DNA of 64,000 nucleotides from Tribonema minus (Eukaryota > Sar > Xanthophyceae > Tribonematales > Tribonemataceae): the NCBI GenBank assembly GCA_017506865.1, contig JAFCMP010000335.1, forward strand, positions 248,001-312,000. The letters run 5' to 3'. The translations under genes and the position numbers were made by a program. This document shows positions 10,562-22,200 of this stretch, one piece after another; the first letter of the stretch is position 1, and every line of letters starts with the position of its first letter. Under the pieces are notes generated by a model. That model saw nothing but the letters and a program-made list of their open reading frames with translations, did not search any database and had not been told where the DNA came from.

Positions 10562-13500
10562 TTTTTATTAATTCTCGTTCAGGGCGCGAAAAAGCCCAGA
10601 TGATTGGCATCTAGCTGTAAGGAATCTACATGTCGTATGACAGTCTGAAAGGGTCGCAACGACAACCACTCAAACGCCGCCGCCGCCAAATGGCATCTCG
10701 GGGTCCTCCCCTACGTCCTCCTCCATGCCCCCCCCCCCCCCTGGATTCTGCCATGTGTGTCGTGACACGGCCAGAGTACGCCATGTGGAGCGCTGCCGAC
10801 AGTGCCGAGCGTAAGCGCGCCAGGGCGATGCCCTTGAGAGCTTTAGGGCGCGCTCCTCCGGGCACTGACATCCTGCTGGCATACTCCGTCGCCACAGCCT
10901 CCAGCAGCTTCCGCCCCTGCTCCCCGATGCTGCCAAATGACCCTATTGCCAAAGTGGCAAGTTTGTAGCAATTCTGATCATAATGACCAGTATAGTGGGT
11001 AGTCTTGGCGGCCTCTTGGTCGCGGTAGCAACGCTCGGGGTCTGCTGCAGTCTTCTGCGCCCGCGACGCCACCTGTGCCTCGAAGCAGGTGACGTCCACC
11101 ATGAGCGGTAGTTGACGCGGCGGGTCGACGCGTCGGGTCGTCGTAGCCGCGGTCACCGGGAAGGCGTCGGCAGGCAGCACGATGTCCATCCTGCGACTCC
11201 CCGGCGGCCCGGCGGACCCCAGAAACGGCGTGTAGTCCTCGTCCACCAGTCCCGTTTTGAGGTATTGCCGCAGGATGCGCTGCGTGGCCCTCTTGACGCT
11301 ATTGTGGACGATGGTGTCATGCGCCTTGACGCGTGGCGCTTGACACAGCCGTGCATGCAGGGTGCCGCCCGGCGACTTCCCGCACAGCTTGCAGCCTGCC
11401 GTCTGCTCCTCTACTCCGATGGCGCGTTTGACGGCCAGCTGCCAGGATAGGCCATCGAACGAAGCCGTTGTGGAGTACATGGGCTCGTTGAGGAACGCCA
11501 TGCCGATCGAGTCGACGAGTGCATGTGGCGCTGCGACCGGAATCGAGCAAGTGCTTGCGTGCGTTGCGTGCCCTGCGGCAGCGGTTGCAGGTCCGCCTCC
11601 GCCTTATCTGCAAGCTCGGTAGCGACGGCATCTGCAAGCGCACTCTGATTGGGGCGCTTCAAGCTACACTGCAACTGCAGAGCACTGGCGTCAATTACGC
11701 AAGCAGCATACGCACCAGTGCCACCACCTGCTGTCGGCCGCAGCGGCGGCTGCTGCGTAGGTGGTTGCTGCTGCAGTGGCGTTAGCGCTGGTGGCAGTAT
11801 ATGTTCCAGCTTGTCACCTGTTGCTGCACGTAGGGATGCGGCAGCTGTGGCGATCGTCCGCATGAGGGGCAGGCGCGCCACCTCTGCTGCTGCTGCGCCT
11901 TGTAGCATTGCTGGTGTGGAACGCGCAGCGCCTGCATTGACGGCTGCCGCAGCGGCTGCTGCGTGCGCTGGACCATAATGACATGCTGCAGATGCGCCGC
12001 CTGCCGTTGCTGCTGCTGCCAGTGGTGTTGCTGCTGCCGCAGGTGTTGGTGCAGCACCTGCCGCATTGGCCGCTGCCACCGCCATTGCCGCTGTCGCAGC
12101 CGGCACGGTTGCGGCGCCGCCTGCCGACGCTGCTCCTGTTGCAGGTGCTGCAGCAGCCCTTAGGCTAGTACGGCCTGGAGCAGCTGTGTTGCCTATGCCC
12201 GCAGCAGCTGCTGTAGATGCTGCAGTTAGTGATGCCGCCGAGGCCACCTGAGGTGCAACATGTGCTGCCGCTGCTGCAGCAGCCTCTGATGCTGGAGCAG
12301 CTGCTGCTGCCGCCTGTGCTGCCGCTGCGGCCCCTGATCCAGCGGCAGCTGCGTCATGTGTTGCCGGAATGGCTGCGCTATAAGCGCGGCCTGCTGCTGA
12401 TGCAGTTGCCGCTGCCGGAGCGGTCGCGCCTCCACTGGCAACCGCCGCTGCCGCTGTAACAGTTGCCGCTGCTGATGCTGCTGGTGCTGGTGCTGCTGCC
12501 GCTGCTGCCGGTGCCGCTTGTGTTGCCGCATCCTCAGCAGCGTTGTCTGCAGCCGCTTGAGGAGCCGCCTGCTGCAGCACCCCCGCCCATCCAGAGAGTG
12601 CTGGTTGCAGCGCTTGCAACGTGCCCGCCACATACGCAGCATCAGCGATGTCGCAGGCGCTGGTAATGCCAAGGTCGCCATGCCGTGTTGGGAGTCGCGC
12701 TTGCTGTAAGGCTGGGCCGTGCGCTGCCAGATGAAAGTGGGCCCCACTTTGCTCAAACTGGCGCCAGGTCTGGTCTGGTGGCTGCAGGCCCATTGAGTGC
12801 TCAAGCACCCACTGCGTGACCCGATCCCGCTTCTTGGCGGCTGGCGCTGTCTGCGTAGTGGGAATGGTGCGCAGGCAGTACGTCATGCGAGGCACCACGC
12901 AGTAGCGCAGTAACCTGAACATAGCCCTCGGAGATGTCAGGCGCGCGCATCGCTCTGCAAATCGAGCCCCTGCCCCGCCTGCACCCGCTTCCCTGCGCAG
13001 CCATGCGTCCACAAAGCTGCTGTGGCCCACTGGCACCCCCAGCAACACAGCTCCGCGGTTCTGATTTTCATCCGTATCCCCCACTAGCTGAACGCCCAGC
13101 TGCTGCAGCAGTTGCCGCTCGTGGTCTGTCACCACATGCCCCCTGCCAGGCAGCGCGCGTGACTTGGTGAGGTTTAGCTCCAGCCCCACCTCCGCAAAGT
13201 GTTGTTTGAGCTGCGCCACCGCCTGTATGTCATCCTGAGTCAGCGTGCAAGCGCCTGTTAGGACGTTGGCATCGTCCATGTAGGCGCCCATCCGCCTCCG
13301 CGTGCGCTGCGCGGCCGCCGCCTCATTGAACCGTTTCAAGCACTGAGCAATGGCGCCGCAGAAAAGCATCGGTGCCGCGGGGTCCCCCTGCTTAAACCCG
13401 CGCTGAGACATGATGATGCGCGTGGAGCCGTCGACGTGCTGGAACAGCAGGCGTGGCCGAGTGCGAACGTATGTGCCGATGAAGTAGTCGAGGAAGTCCG

Positions 13501-14383
13501 GCAGCTGTGCTGCTACCCATTCCGCTGCCGCCAGGACGAACACCATGTTGAAGGCATTCTTGAGGTCCAGCATGAACTGCCAGTGACCAAGCTCATACGC
13601 GAGTTTGCCGGCCATGGCCGCTTTCTCCGCTCCTGCTGAGACGGCTACCCCATACTGCCCGTCTGGCTCAAGGAGCTCCGCCAAAAAGTCTTTGCGGTCT
13701 GCCACGTACACCGAAGTGCATAGTCGCTGCAGCACCTCGCCGCAAACGATGGGCCGCTGCTTAGCTGTACCATCTTCCTGTTGTTCTGCAAGTGGCGTCA
13801 GGCGCCCCGCGCCATGCAACTGCCAGAAGGCATCCGGCAGCCGCGCAGCCTCCCGCATAATGGTCTGAAGCCACCGTGTAAGGACAGCAGCAAACTCATG
13901 CCGTCCCCAGCTTGTGCGTAGCGCATCCTGCAGGTGGCTGTAGCGCAGCCCCGATGGGCCTGCTCCACTGTAAGGGCTTGCTCGCTGGATGAGCTTGGCA
14001 ACCGTCTCTGGCTCAATTCCCTGCCCCTGTAACAGGCTGAGTTCTGCTGGCATGTCGGCTGCTTTCGCCACAAGCTGATCAACCATGCCGGATAGCTGGA
14101 GTTGTTCCCCTGGCGCAGCGGGGGGGTGTTTGGACTGCATGGCGGCAAAGCAGTCATCATCAGGTATCGCCACCGTTTTTGGCTGAAGGAAACGCGCTGC
14201 CTGCTGTAGCCCCCCCCGTGTGCCCATGCACTGTAGGACGTAGGTGTTCGCTGCCTCGTTTGCTGGCGCGCGCGCGCGCGCGTGCGAGGAGCGCTGGCAC
14301 CAACCGGAGCGCTGGCACCAACCGGTCAAGCTCACCGCAAGCCAACATTCTGATTCTGTCGGAGCGAGTGATGCCAGGTGCCA
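10562..14383 (-). mobile_element. LINE-B copy 1: 5'-truncated non-LTR retrotransposon
   Basis: Closely matches 29235-33083 (copy 2) in opposite orientation, from the middle of the N-terminal region to the 3' tail. The tail reads, in element sense, GGGCTTTTTCGCGCCC, then TGAACGAGAATTAATAAAAA. Homology to copy 2 stops at 14383, immediately beside GTAC. The truncation removes the zinc fingers and the RGG-like region. The coding frame is broken once by an 8-bp insertion near 11510-11517. Confidence 0.85.
10626..14383 (-). pseudogene. LINE-B RT / Ala-rich linker / zinc knuckle / endonuclease ORF, frameshifted
   Basis: On the minus strand the frame from 14383 to about 11515 encodes the RT: RPIVCGEVLQRLC, motif A FMLDLKNAFNMV, motif B RGFKQGDPAAPMLF and motif C AYMDDANV, with the catalytic Asp pair intact. 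Then follow about 250 residues made almost entirely of Ala with Thr, Pro, Ser and Gly. An 8-bp insertion near 11510-11517, absent from copy 2, shifts the frame. The remainder (to 10626) carries the CX2CX8HX3C knuckle CKLCGKSPGGTLHARLC and the restriction-like endonuclease motifs RRMDIVLPADAF and LMVDVTCFEA. The C-terminus differs from copy 2 because the G tract near 10730 has another length. Truncated and frameshifted, so not autonomous. Confidence 0.85.
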
Positions 14384-14387
14384 GTAC
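14384..14387. repeat. GTAC at the 5' end of LINE-B copy 1
   Basis: Partner of 10558-10561. Homology to the full-length element begins on the very next base. Confidence 0.55.
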
Positions 14388-16006
14388 ATGTCACTTGTGT
14401 TGCATGGGCAGATGTGCGACCTTTTGCATATATAAACAGAAGTCCAGCATTCTTCTGCTTTGCGCGGGACATGGAGGTACCTATTCGTGATGACAAAACG
14501 CGTAATTCGTGACTTTAAGTTATTTTGACTGAGTCGAACATTGCTGTCACTTGCGCCTCACGCCACGTGACACAATCAAAGTTGACATTACATTGTGGCT
14601 CTAGCCCTGACCTTGATTACTTGCGCCTGGCTCAGCTCCAGCGCTGCGACCTGCGCTGCTACAAGTGGCCCTCGCAGAACCTGGAGCGTGTCATGTTGTG
14701 ACGCAAACCGGGCACAGTGCAGACGAATGCAGCTCTGCTGCTGATTATGATAGCCCAACCATCCCATGCTCGACCATCCGATTACCCCAATTCTGCCCCG
14801 CCAAGTTGTCCTGTTTCTACTGCAGGTCAAGCATTGCTCATCTGCGACACATCACGCTTCAAGGGCAGCTTTCTCTTTGCCCCCTACCGCATCATGCCCT
14901 CAACGCATCATGCAAATAAGTTCAGCACCAACCCTAACCAACCCCAACCCCAATGCTGCTGCCCTTAACCCTAACCTTACACTTGCTCACCTGCTGCTCA
15001 AGCGCAGTGATGCGCGCTTACCCTAACCCTCTACGGCTACCCCGTACCTCTCACCCCCTCACCGCAATTCAAACATGTGCGCACACAGCTCAAGTGAGCT
15101 CCCGCTCCGAGCCGCAATTGTTAACAAGAGCCGCCGCCGCAAATTGGCCTTGCCGGCGCCGCCATCGCCGCCATTTGCTTCTGCCAGTGAATCTGTTTCA
15201 CGAGTTGGAACTTGATGTTACAGCAGGGCACGAGTGAATTTCAGCCAATTTGGGGTGGGGGGACGATGGCCATGGCACGCATACGGCTCGTACACGGCGC
15301 CAATATTGGGTTGTATTTATTGAGGAGCGTTGCTGCATTGCACAAGTGGGATTTGAACGGGACTTTGTGCGTTTCGGAGTAGCAAGCGAGCGCATGGCCT
15401 TATTGTCGCTGATCAGCGGATCAGCCCCACCTCCAACTATTTCGAGAGCCGCATATCTGAGCGTCGCGGTCTAGCTACCAGAATATACATGAGCAGATGC
15501 ATCAATTCAGGGAGGTTGCACTGGACACCTCAGTGCAACACTGCGAAAGACAGAGCACCTTGCTGCATGCCATTTCTGCCCCTGTTGAATGACGTTCACT
15601 GTCGCATTCATTTGCCCAGGTTTCACTTCATCAAGTCAACACACCAACCGATGCGCCACTTCACAGGGTGCACATGCACTGATTGGTGGAAGCATGATTG
15701 CTAGTAGCAGGCATGCATAACAGCACCAAGTGGCTCACACATGTGCACATCAGGGGTGCGACCAGCATCATTAGTAAATGTCATTGTATGACGCTGAGCG
15801 GCCATCCCTGCCACCAATGCGGACACACACGTGATGACTGCAGCAAGAACGCCAAACGTAATACTTGTAGCACTGCATTTACGTGCCACAGAGCCCACAT
15901 GCGCCGCCCACCATCACACTCAGCACAACATGCGACCCCCCCCCCCCTCCCCCCCCCCGCTGTGACCTTCACCCCAACATTCCCCCCCTGATTCCCGCCC
16001 CGCTAC
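14388..16006. other. Intergenic stretch with telomere-like motifs
   Basis: Contains interrupted CCCTAA-like units at about 14930-15035 and C-rich tracts at 15937-15995. No convincing coding frame is visible. The end of the asparaginyl-tRNA synthetase gene lies at 16007. Confidence 0.4.
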
Positions 16007-16213
16007 TTAGAACTCGCAGTGTCCAGGGTACCGCGGGAACGGAATCACATCGCGGATGTTCTCAATACCCGTGATGAACAGAATCAGGCGCTCAAAGCCG
16101 AGCCCGAAGCCCGCATGCTTCATGGTGCCGTAGCGCCTCAGATCGGCGTACCACGATATCGCGGCGGGCTCTAGGCCCATAGCCGCGGCGCGCTGCGAGA
16201 GCACGTCAAACGA

Positions 16214-16246
<33 letters not shown>

Positions 16247-19200
16247 AATCTTGGGCACGAGGATGTCCATGGCGGAGACCGTTTTGCCGTCGGCGTCGAG
16301 CTTCATGTAGAAGGCCTTGATCTCCTTGGGGTAGTTGGTGACCACCACAGGGCACTTGTAGACGGTTTCCGTGATGTAGCGCTCGTGCTCGCTGCGCGCG
16401 CGCAAGGGTGCGGGGGAATGGGGAGGGGGCAGGGAAGATGCATTATCGTAACTTGTTTTAGCTGTTAATGCTATGATACTACACCGATGTGCTGACTAGA
16501 AATTGCATGTACTTGAGGTGCATGAATGGGGGGGGGGGGGGGGGGGAGGGGGGGGAAGGGCTGTGGATATGCATGTCTGGTACGGGCAAGTACTTGAACG
16601 CGTTGATTTGCGATTGCATACACCTAATGTCTGCGTACCGTCGGGCTCGTGCTGCCTGTGCAAGAAGGGGAGGCCATGCGGAGCACTGTGTTGCAATGTC
16701 TTTAGGGAACTAGTCTCAACACTCTACAGCAGGCTGTCGTAAGCTCCTGTGCGCTGTGCACATGCGCACGTCATGACCACAAGCTGGCATTACAACAAAC
16801 TGAGCTGTCACCACATCTATCCCTAACGCGTGCAATGAGCACCTGTGTAAACTCAGAAAACAACTGTAGAACTGTGCAGATGCACGGCAGGCTTATGCAG
16901 ACATAACTGCACAAACCTACTTGCGGGTATTCAGAGGCCAGTGTGACGAAAGGTGTTCCTCTTGAACTTCCTCTCGGAGTGTGGCTGTGTGTCCAGTAGC
17001 GTCGCCTGGACGGTCCATCTTACAGTACTGTGCAAAATCCGCGGCCTCCTTCTATGCACCAAATAGAATGCAGAGGATATACGGACGCCACAGGCAAAAG
17101 TAAATGTTCTGTTTGCAAATCACGCCTGATGGGAAAACTACATCACGCATCACAAACTAAAGTACTTCTTCGAAGTATACTACGAACTTCAACATCTGTC
17201 CTACCTGGCCAGATCAATGCCCCAGCTGACAGGTTCTGCAGCATGGCGACAATGACAACACGAATAAAACACCCAAGTACTTCAACATATACACACATAA
17301 ACTTCAACTTAGGCTGTACCTGGCCAGATCCACGCCCCAGCTGACGGGGTTCTGGAACTTGACCTTCCCCGACGCGATGTGCTCCTCCAGCAGCGCCACG
17401 GCGCGTGTGTACGTGATGCGCACAAAGTCGTTCTCCAGAACGTTCCTGAGGCGCGCGCGCAGGTCGGCCTCGCCGCCGGGGCAGTCCTTGGACTCAAAGT
17501 AGGTGAGGTCTTCGTCGCAGTGCTCGAGCGCGTGCGCGACGAGGTACTTGAGGTAGTCCTCCGCCAGGTTCATGTCGTCCTCCAGGTCCGCGAATGCGAT
17601 CTCTGGCTCAATCTGCAGCATATCAGAAAACAAAAAACATTTTTCGCAGTAGTGTGTGTCAGGTAGATTTCCGGTCCGCATATGCTCTGACTTTCGGCAA
17701 TAGGTAAAAAACATATTTGGTAAACAATACTTGAGGTAGTCCTCCGCCAGGTTCATGTCATCCTCCAGGTCCGCAAACGCAATCTCTGGCTCAATCTGTA
17801 AGAGAAGCAAAATTAAACATTATGTTACATGTGATGTAGTTCCTCTGTCTGCAAATGCAATCTCTGGCCCGATCTGAAGCAAATGACAACAAAAGTGCAT
17901 GTGAGGTAACACAAGTAGTCCTCCGCGAGGTTCATGTCGTCCTCTAGGTCCGCGAACGCAGTCTCTGGCTCAATCTGCAGCACATCCAAAGAATGGGTTC
18001 AGTGTGATAGGTGAGGTGCTTCCCCGGTTCGCAGATGCAATCTCTGGCTCGATCTAAAGCATATGGAAAAAAACGTATTATGTAAACAGCGAATTTAGTT
18101 CCCTGCCAAGTTCATGTCGTCCTCCAGGTCCGCAAACGCAAATCTCTGGCTCAATCTGCAACATATAAGAGAAGCATATTTGGTAAACAGAGCATGTGAG
18201 GTACATGGTTTCCCGGTCCGCACACGCAATCTCTGGCTCGATCTAATACATGTAAAAAAATTGTAAACAGTTTTATGTGGAGTAAGTAGTGCGCCTCCAG
18301 GTTCATGTCGTCGTATAGGTCCGCAAACGCTATCTCTGGCTCAATCTGAAGCAGCTGGAAATAAAGATATTTTCAAATAGTATACTTCGAAGTATGTGGG
18401 GTAGTTGCCCTGTAATAGTCCACGTGCGCAACGTGCAAGCTCTGGCTCAATTTGCAGTGCATCGTCGATGAAGGTATGTGCAAGATGCACTAGTGCACGG
18501 GCAAGTAAGGCATAGCAAGGTACTTGAGGTACTTGAGGTAGTCCTCCGCCAGGTTCATGTCGTCTTCCAGGTCCGCGAACGCAATCTCTGGCTCGATCTG
18601 AAACATATAGTCCAGTACAAAAAACGTATTTTGTAAACAGTACATGTGAGGAAAAGAGTTCCCACAAGTTGACAAACATATTGTCCCCATAAGTATATAA
18701 ACATATTTTACAGTAGTTTATGTGAGGTACGTACAGTAGCTCCCCTCTTAGGGTAAGGGTTGGTTAGGGTTAGGGTTAGCAAGTCACTCACCATCAAGAA
18801 CTCCACGAGGTGGCCTGACCTAACCCTAGCCCTAACCCTGGTTCTCCGTTCTTTGGATTACACTCTTAGGGTTAGGGCTAGTATTAGCAAGTTGAAGTCA
18901 CTTATCATCCACAACTCGGGGTGGCGCAACGTGTGGCTGTTCTCCGCTCGTAAGTTTACGCTATAAGGGTTATAATTAGCTAGGGTTAGGGTTAGCAAGT
19001 CACTCACCATCCAGAATTCCGCCAGGTGGCTGTTCTCTGCTCTTAGGGTTACACTTAGGGTTAGGATTGGTTAAGGCTAGTATTAGCAAGTCTTTGGGTT
19101 ACTCACCATCCAGAACTCCGCGAGGTGGCGTGACGTGTGGCTGTTCTCCGCTCTGAACGTTGGTCCAAATGTGTACACGTCGCTCATCGCGCTGCAGTAC

Positions 19201-22200
19201 GTCTCCACGTTCAGCTGTCCGGACACCGTCAGGCACGCGCGCTTGGAGAAGAAGTCCTGCGCGATTGCAAATTGATTCAAATAAATAAGATGAATGTTCT
19301 GATAAGATGCATGTACGCAGAACCAGACTTTGAACAAAGCAGAACGGCAGCTGAAGCTCCGCACAGACTATGCTCAGGATTCGAATGGCGGGTTATGCAA
19401 CTGGTGTTCTGCAACTGGTGTCCAGCAACAATACATTGATGTTCAAGTCGCTCCATTGACTGGCCGGCCCTGGCTGTGGTGTCAGACAGGAAAAATGCCA
19501 GACTTGACTATGTATTGTCCACATGACGATAGTAACCCAAGGGCGGCGATGGTGACGTCTGCAAATGCACATAATTGACAACACAATGGCCATGCCACAA
19601 GGCAGCGCCACTTACTGCTCTCAACATCGATATGCCAATGCTTGCAACAGGGGCTACGATTTACATTGCCAGTGAATGCGCGCTCTGGCACAAGCCTGAT
19701 GGCGGGAGTTGACGACCACTTTCCTCGTGTTGGCAGAATCATCCCATTTCTCATGGTACCGCTCGCGCAGCACTGCGCTTGCCTTCATGCAGTCAACACC
19801 ACACCCTCAGGTTGGTCTAGCGTGTCACACTCTTCAAGATTGACATACGCTTTTACATGACACAAAGGGTGGCAACTGTGTGCAGTCACTAATCTAACCC
19901 TGATGGTATGCGCGTATGTTTATACATATTACATGTTATATCAGTGGTAGTTGCCGCAGCAAAGTCCGGGCTAAGTTGAACTGGGGTCGTACTGACCCTA
20001 GCCCTCATGTTCGATGCATGTCAGGCAGCCTTGCCCTTGCACGCCCCGGCGCTGTTGCAGGCGGCACGGTGATCGCAACCTGCAGGCAATGCTTCGGCCT
20101 AGCCTAGCCCTACCGTGCCTACCCACCTACCGAGGGCAAGCGCTCAATCTGTGCGTGACACCGTGTGTGTGATACACCTACTCCTGCGAGCAGATGCAGC
20201 GTGCAGTTGAAGTTTAAGATGGCCGCACGCGCAGTGGCGGGCGAAGCACGTGCCACGTGCGTGCAGCCGGGGGCGTGCAGCAACGGCTCAGCACGACTCA
20301 GCAGCAGCACAAGTCGACAACAGAGTGACCTATGTTGCCGCACCTCACCAGCAGCTACCACACCTCAGCGGCTGGACTTGCAGTTCGCCTTGGCATTGCT
20401 ATCCATTTATCAAGTCCGGGACAGTCGGACAGATGGTCTGATGCCACTCACAAGCATGGTTGAGCACTGCTGCTTCAGCCAGTGCTCACCACTCACTGAA
20501 GTACGGGCACTTTACATTGGTGTAGTCACTGCTGCCGTGCAACTGAACTGTTTCTGCACCGTTTGCAAACAGTGTTTGATGTGGCAGTACAGTTTGTTTA
20601 GCAGCGATGGTCCACTCTCAGTGTTGGGGAAAGTGAGGAGATGGCCTTATATCACACGCACACACGCATGCGCGCTTGCTTGACTGCTGCTGCGGGTGCT
20701 GTCATTGACTCATTGCTCACTGCAGTACGGGCACGTCACCTTGGTGTAGTCAATGCTGCCATCCGTCAGCCGCGGCAGCTCCATGCGCCCCCCGCACGCA
20801 TGCCCCTCCTAATAAAACACACACACACACACCTGCACGCTTGCTTGAGCACTGCTGCTGAGAGCTGAAGTCTATCATCCCTCTCTCAAGTACGGTGTAG
20901 TCTATACTTCGTTGAGAGCTGCTCTGGATGGTGTCAGAGTGCTGCCTGCTCCGCGTATCAGTGTCTGCTCTGTGTATCAGTGGCTGCTCCTGTGTTCCAG
21001 TGGTGCAAGCACTTCACCTTGGTGTAGTCGATGCTGCCATCCGCCAGCCGCGGCAGCTCCACGCGCCCCCCGCACGCGTGCCCCTCCGCCGCCGCCGGCA
21101 GCAGCGTGGTGACCACAAACTGCTCTCCCGCGCCCTCGCAGTCGGCGCCGGTGAGCAGCGGCGTGTGCACGTACACAAAGCCGCGCTCGTTGAAGAAGCG
21201 GTGCGTGGCGTACGCCATGGCGTTGCGCACGCGCATGACCGCGCTGCGGTGGGCACGCAGGGCGTGTGCAAAGGCAGCAGCGGTTGCGGGGTGGGTGGGA
21301 GAGGGGGGTGAGAATGGCGACAGAGCAAAGTTATGCATTGCGTCAAACTGCTCAAGGTGTGTGTCATTTGTGTCATTCGGAGCAGGGCTTGAAATTGACA
21401 TGCCATGGCGTTGCGCACGCGGATGACTGCGCTGCAGGGGGCGCGCAGCGCATGCGGTGCGGTGGCATTTGTGTGGGACAGTGTGGGACAGTGAAAATGG
21501 TGACAGTGCACAGTGAAGCATGCGTCAAACTCCTGTCCTGTGTAGCAGGATTTGAACTTTACATACGCCATGGCGTTGCGCACGCGAATGACCGCGCTGC
21601 GTCGGCACGCAGCGCGTACGAGGGTGCGGTGCGGGCGAGTGGGTCACAGGGACGAGGACGGCATGGCGCAGGGGCAGTGCACAGTAATGCATTGGCATCA
21701 AACTGCGCCTGTGCCATGTGAAGCAGGACTTGAAGTTAACGCACGCATTCAAACTGCTCCTGCTGTGTGTAGCAAATGTTGAAGTTTATATACGCCATGG
21801 CGTTACGCAAACGCATGACCACGCTGCGTGGGCACGCAACGCATGCGGTGGCGGGCGGCTTTGTAGGGGGGGGGAGGGGGGGGGGGGGGGAGAATGGCTG
21901 GCGCGGGGTAGTGCTCAGTTTTGCATTGCTCAAACCATTGATGTGAGCAGTAGGCGAGAGTTGCTGAAAGTGACAATCACCCACAGGCCTGTGCATGTCC
22001 AATGGGCGAATTTTGATATCGAATGAAGGAATGAGCACAGCGTTGATTAACAGCAATTGGTCTCCAATGCTGCCAAGTTCACAGCGAGTGCACACATGTA
22101 CACCAAGTCCACAGCAAGTCCACACACCTGTACACCATGGTCCTGGGCCGCAGGTGCGCGTGCGTGCGCAGGTACTCGAGCGAGTGCGCCTTTTTGGCCA

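Noticed and set aside
12226-12804. Long Gln/His/Leu-rich frames opposite the Ala-rich LINE-B block (also 30815-32021 region)
   Set aside because: They are antisense or off-frame readings of GCA repeats and occur wherever the Ala block occurs.
14930-15035. Possible telomere or chromosome end
   Set aside because: The CCCTAA-like units are few, interrupted and internal, with genes on both sides.
15335-15400. tRNA-like box (complement of GTTCAAATCCC)
   Set aside because: The T-arm stem does not pair and no acceptor, D or anticodon arm can be drawn around it.
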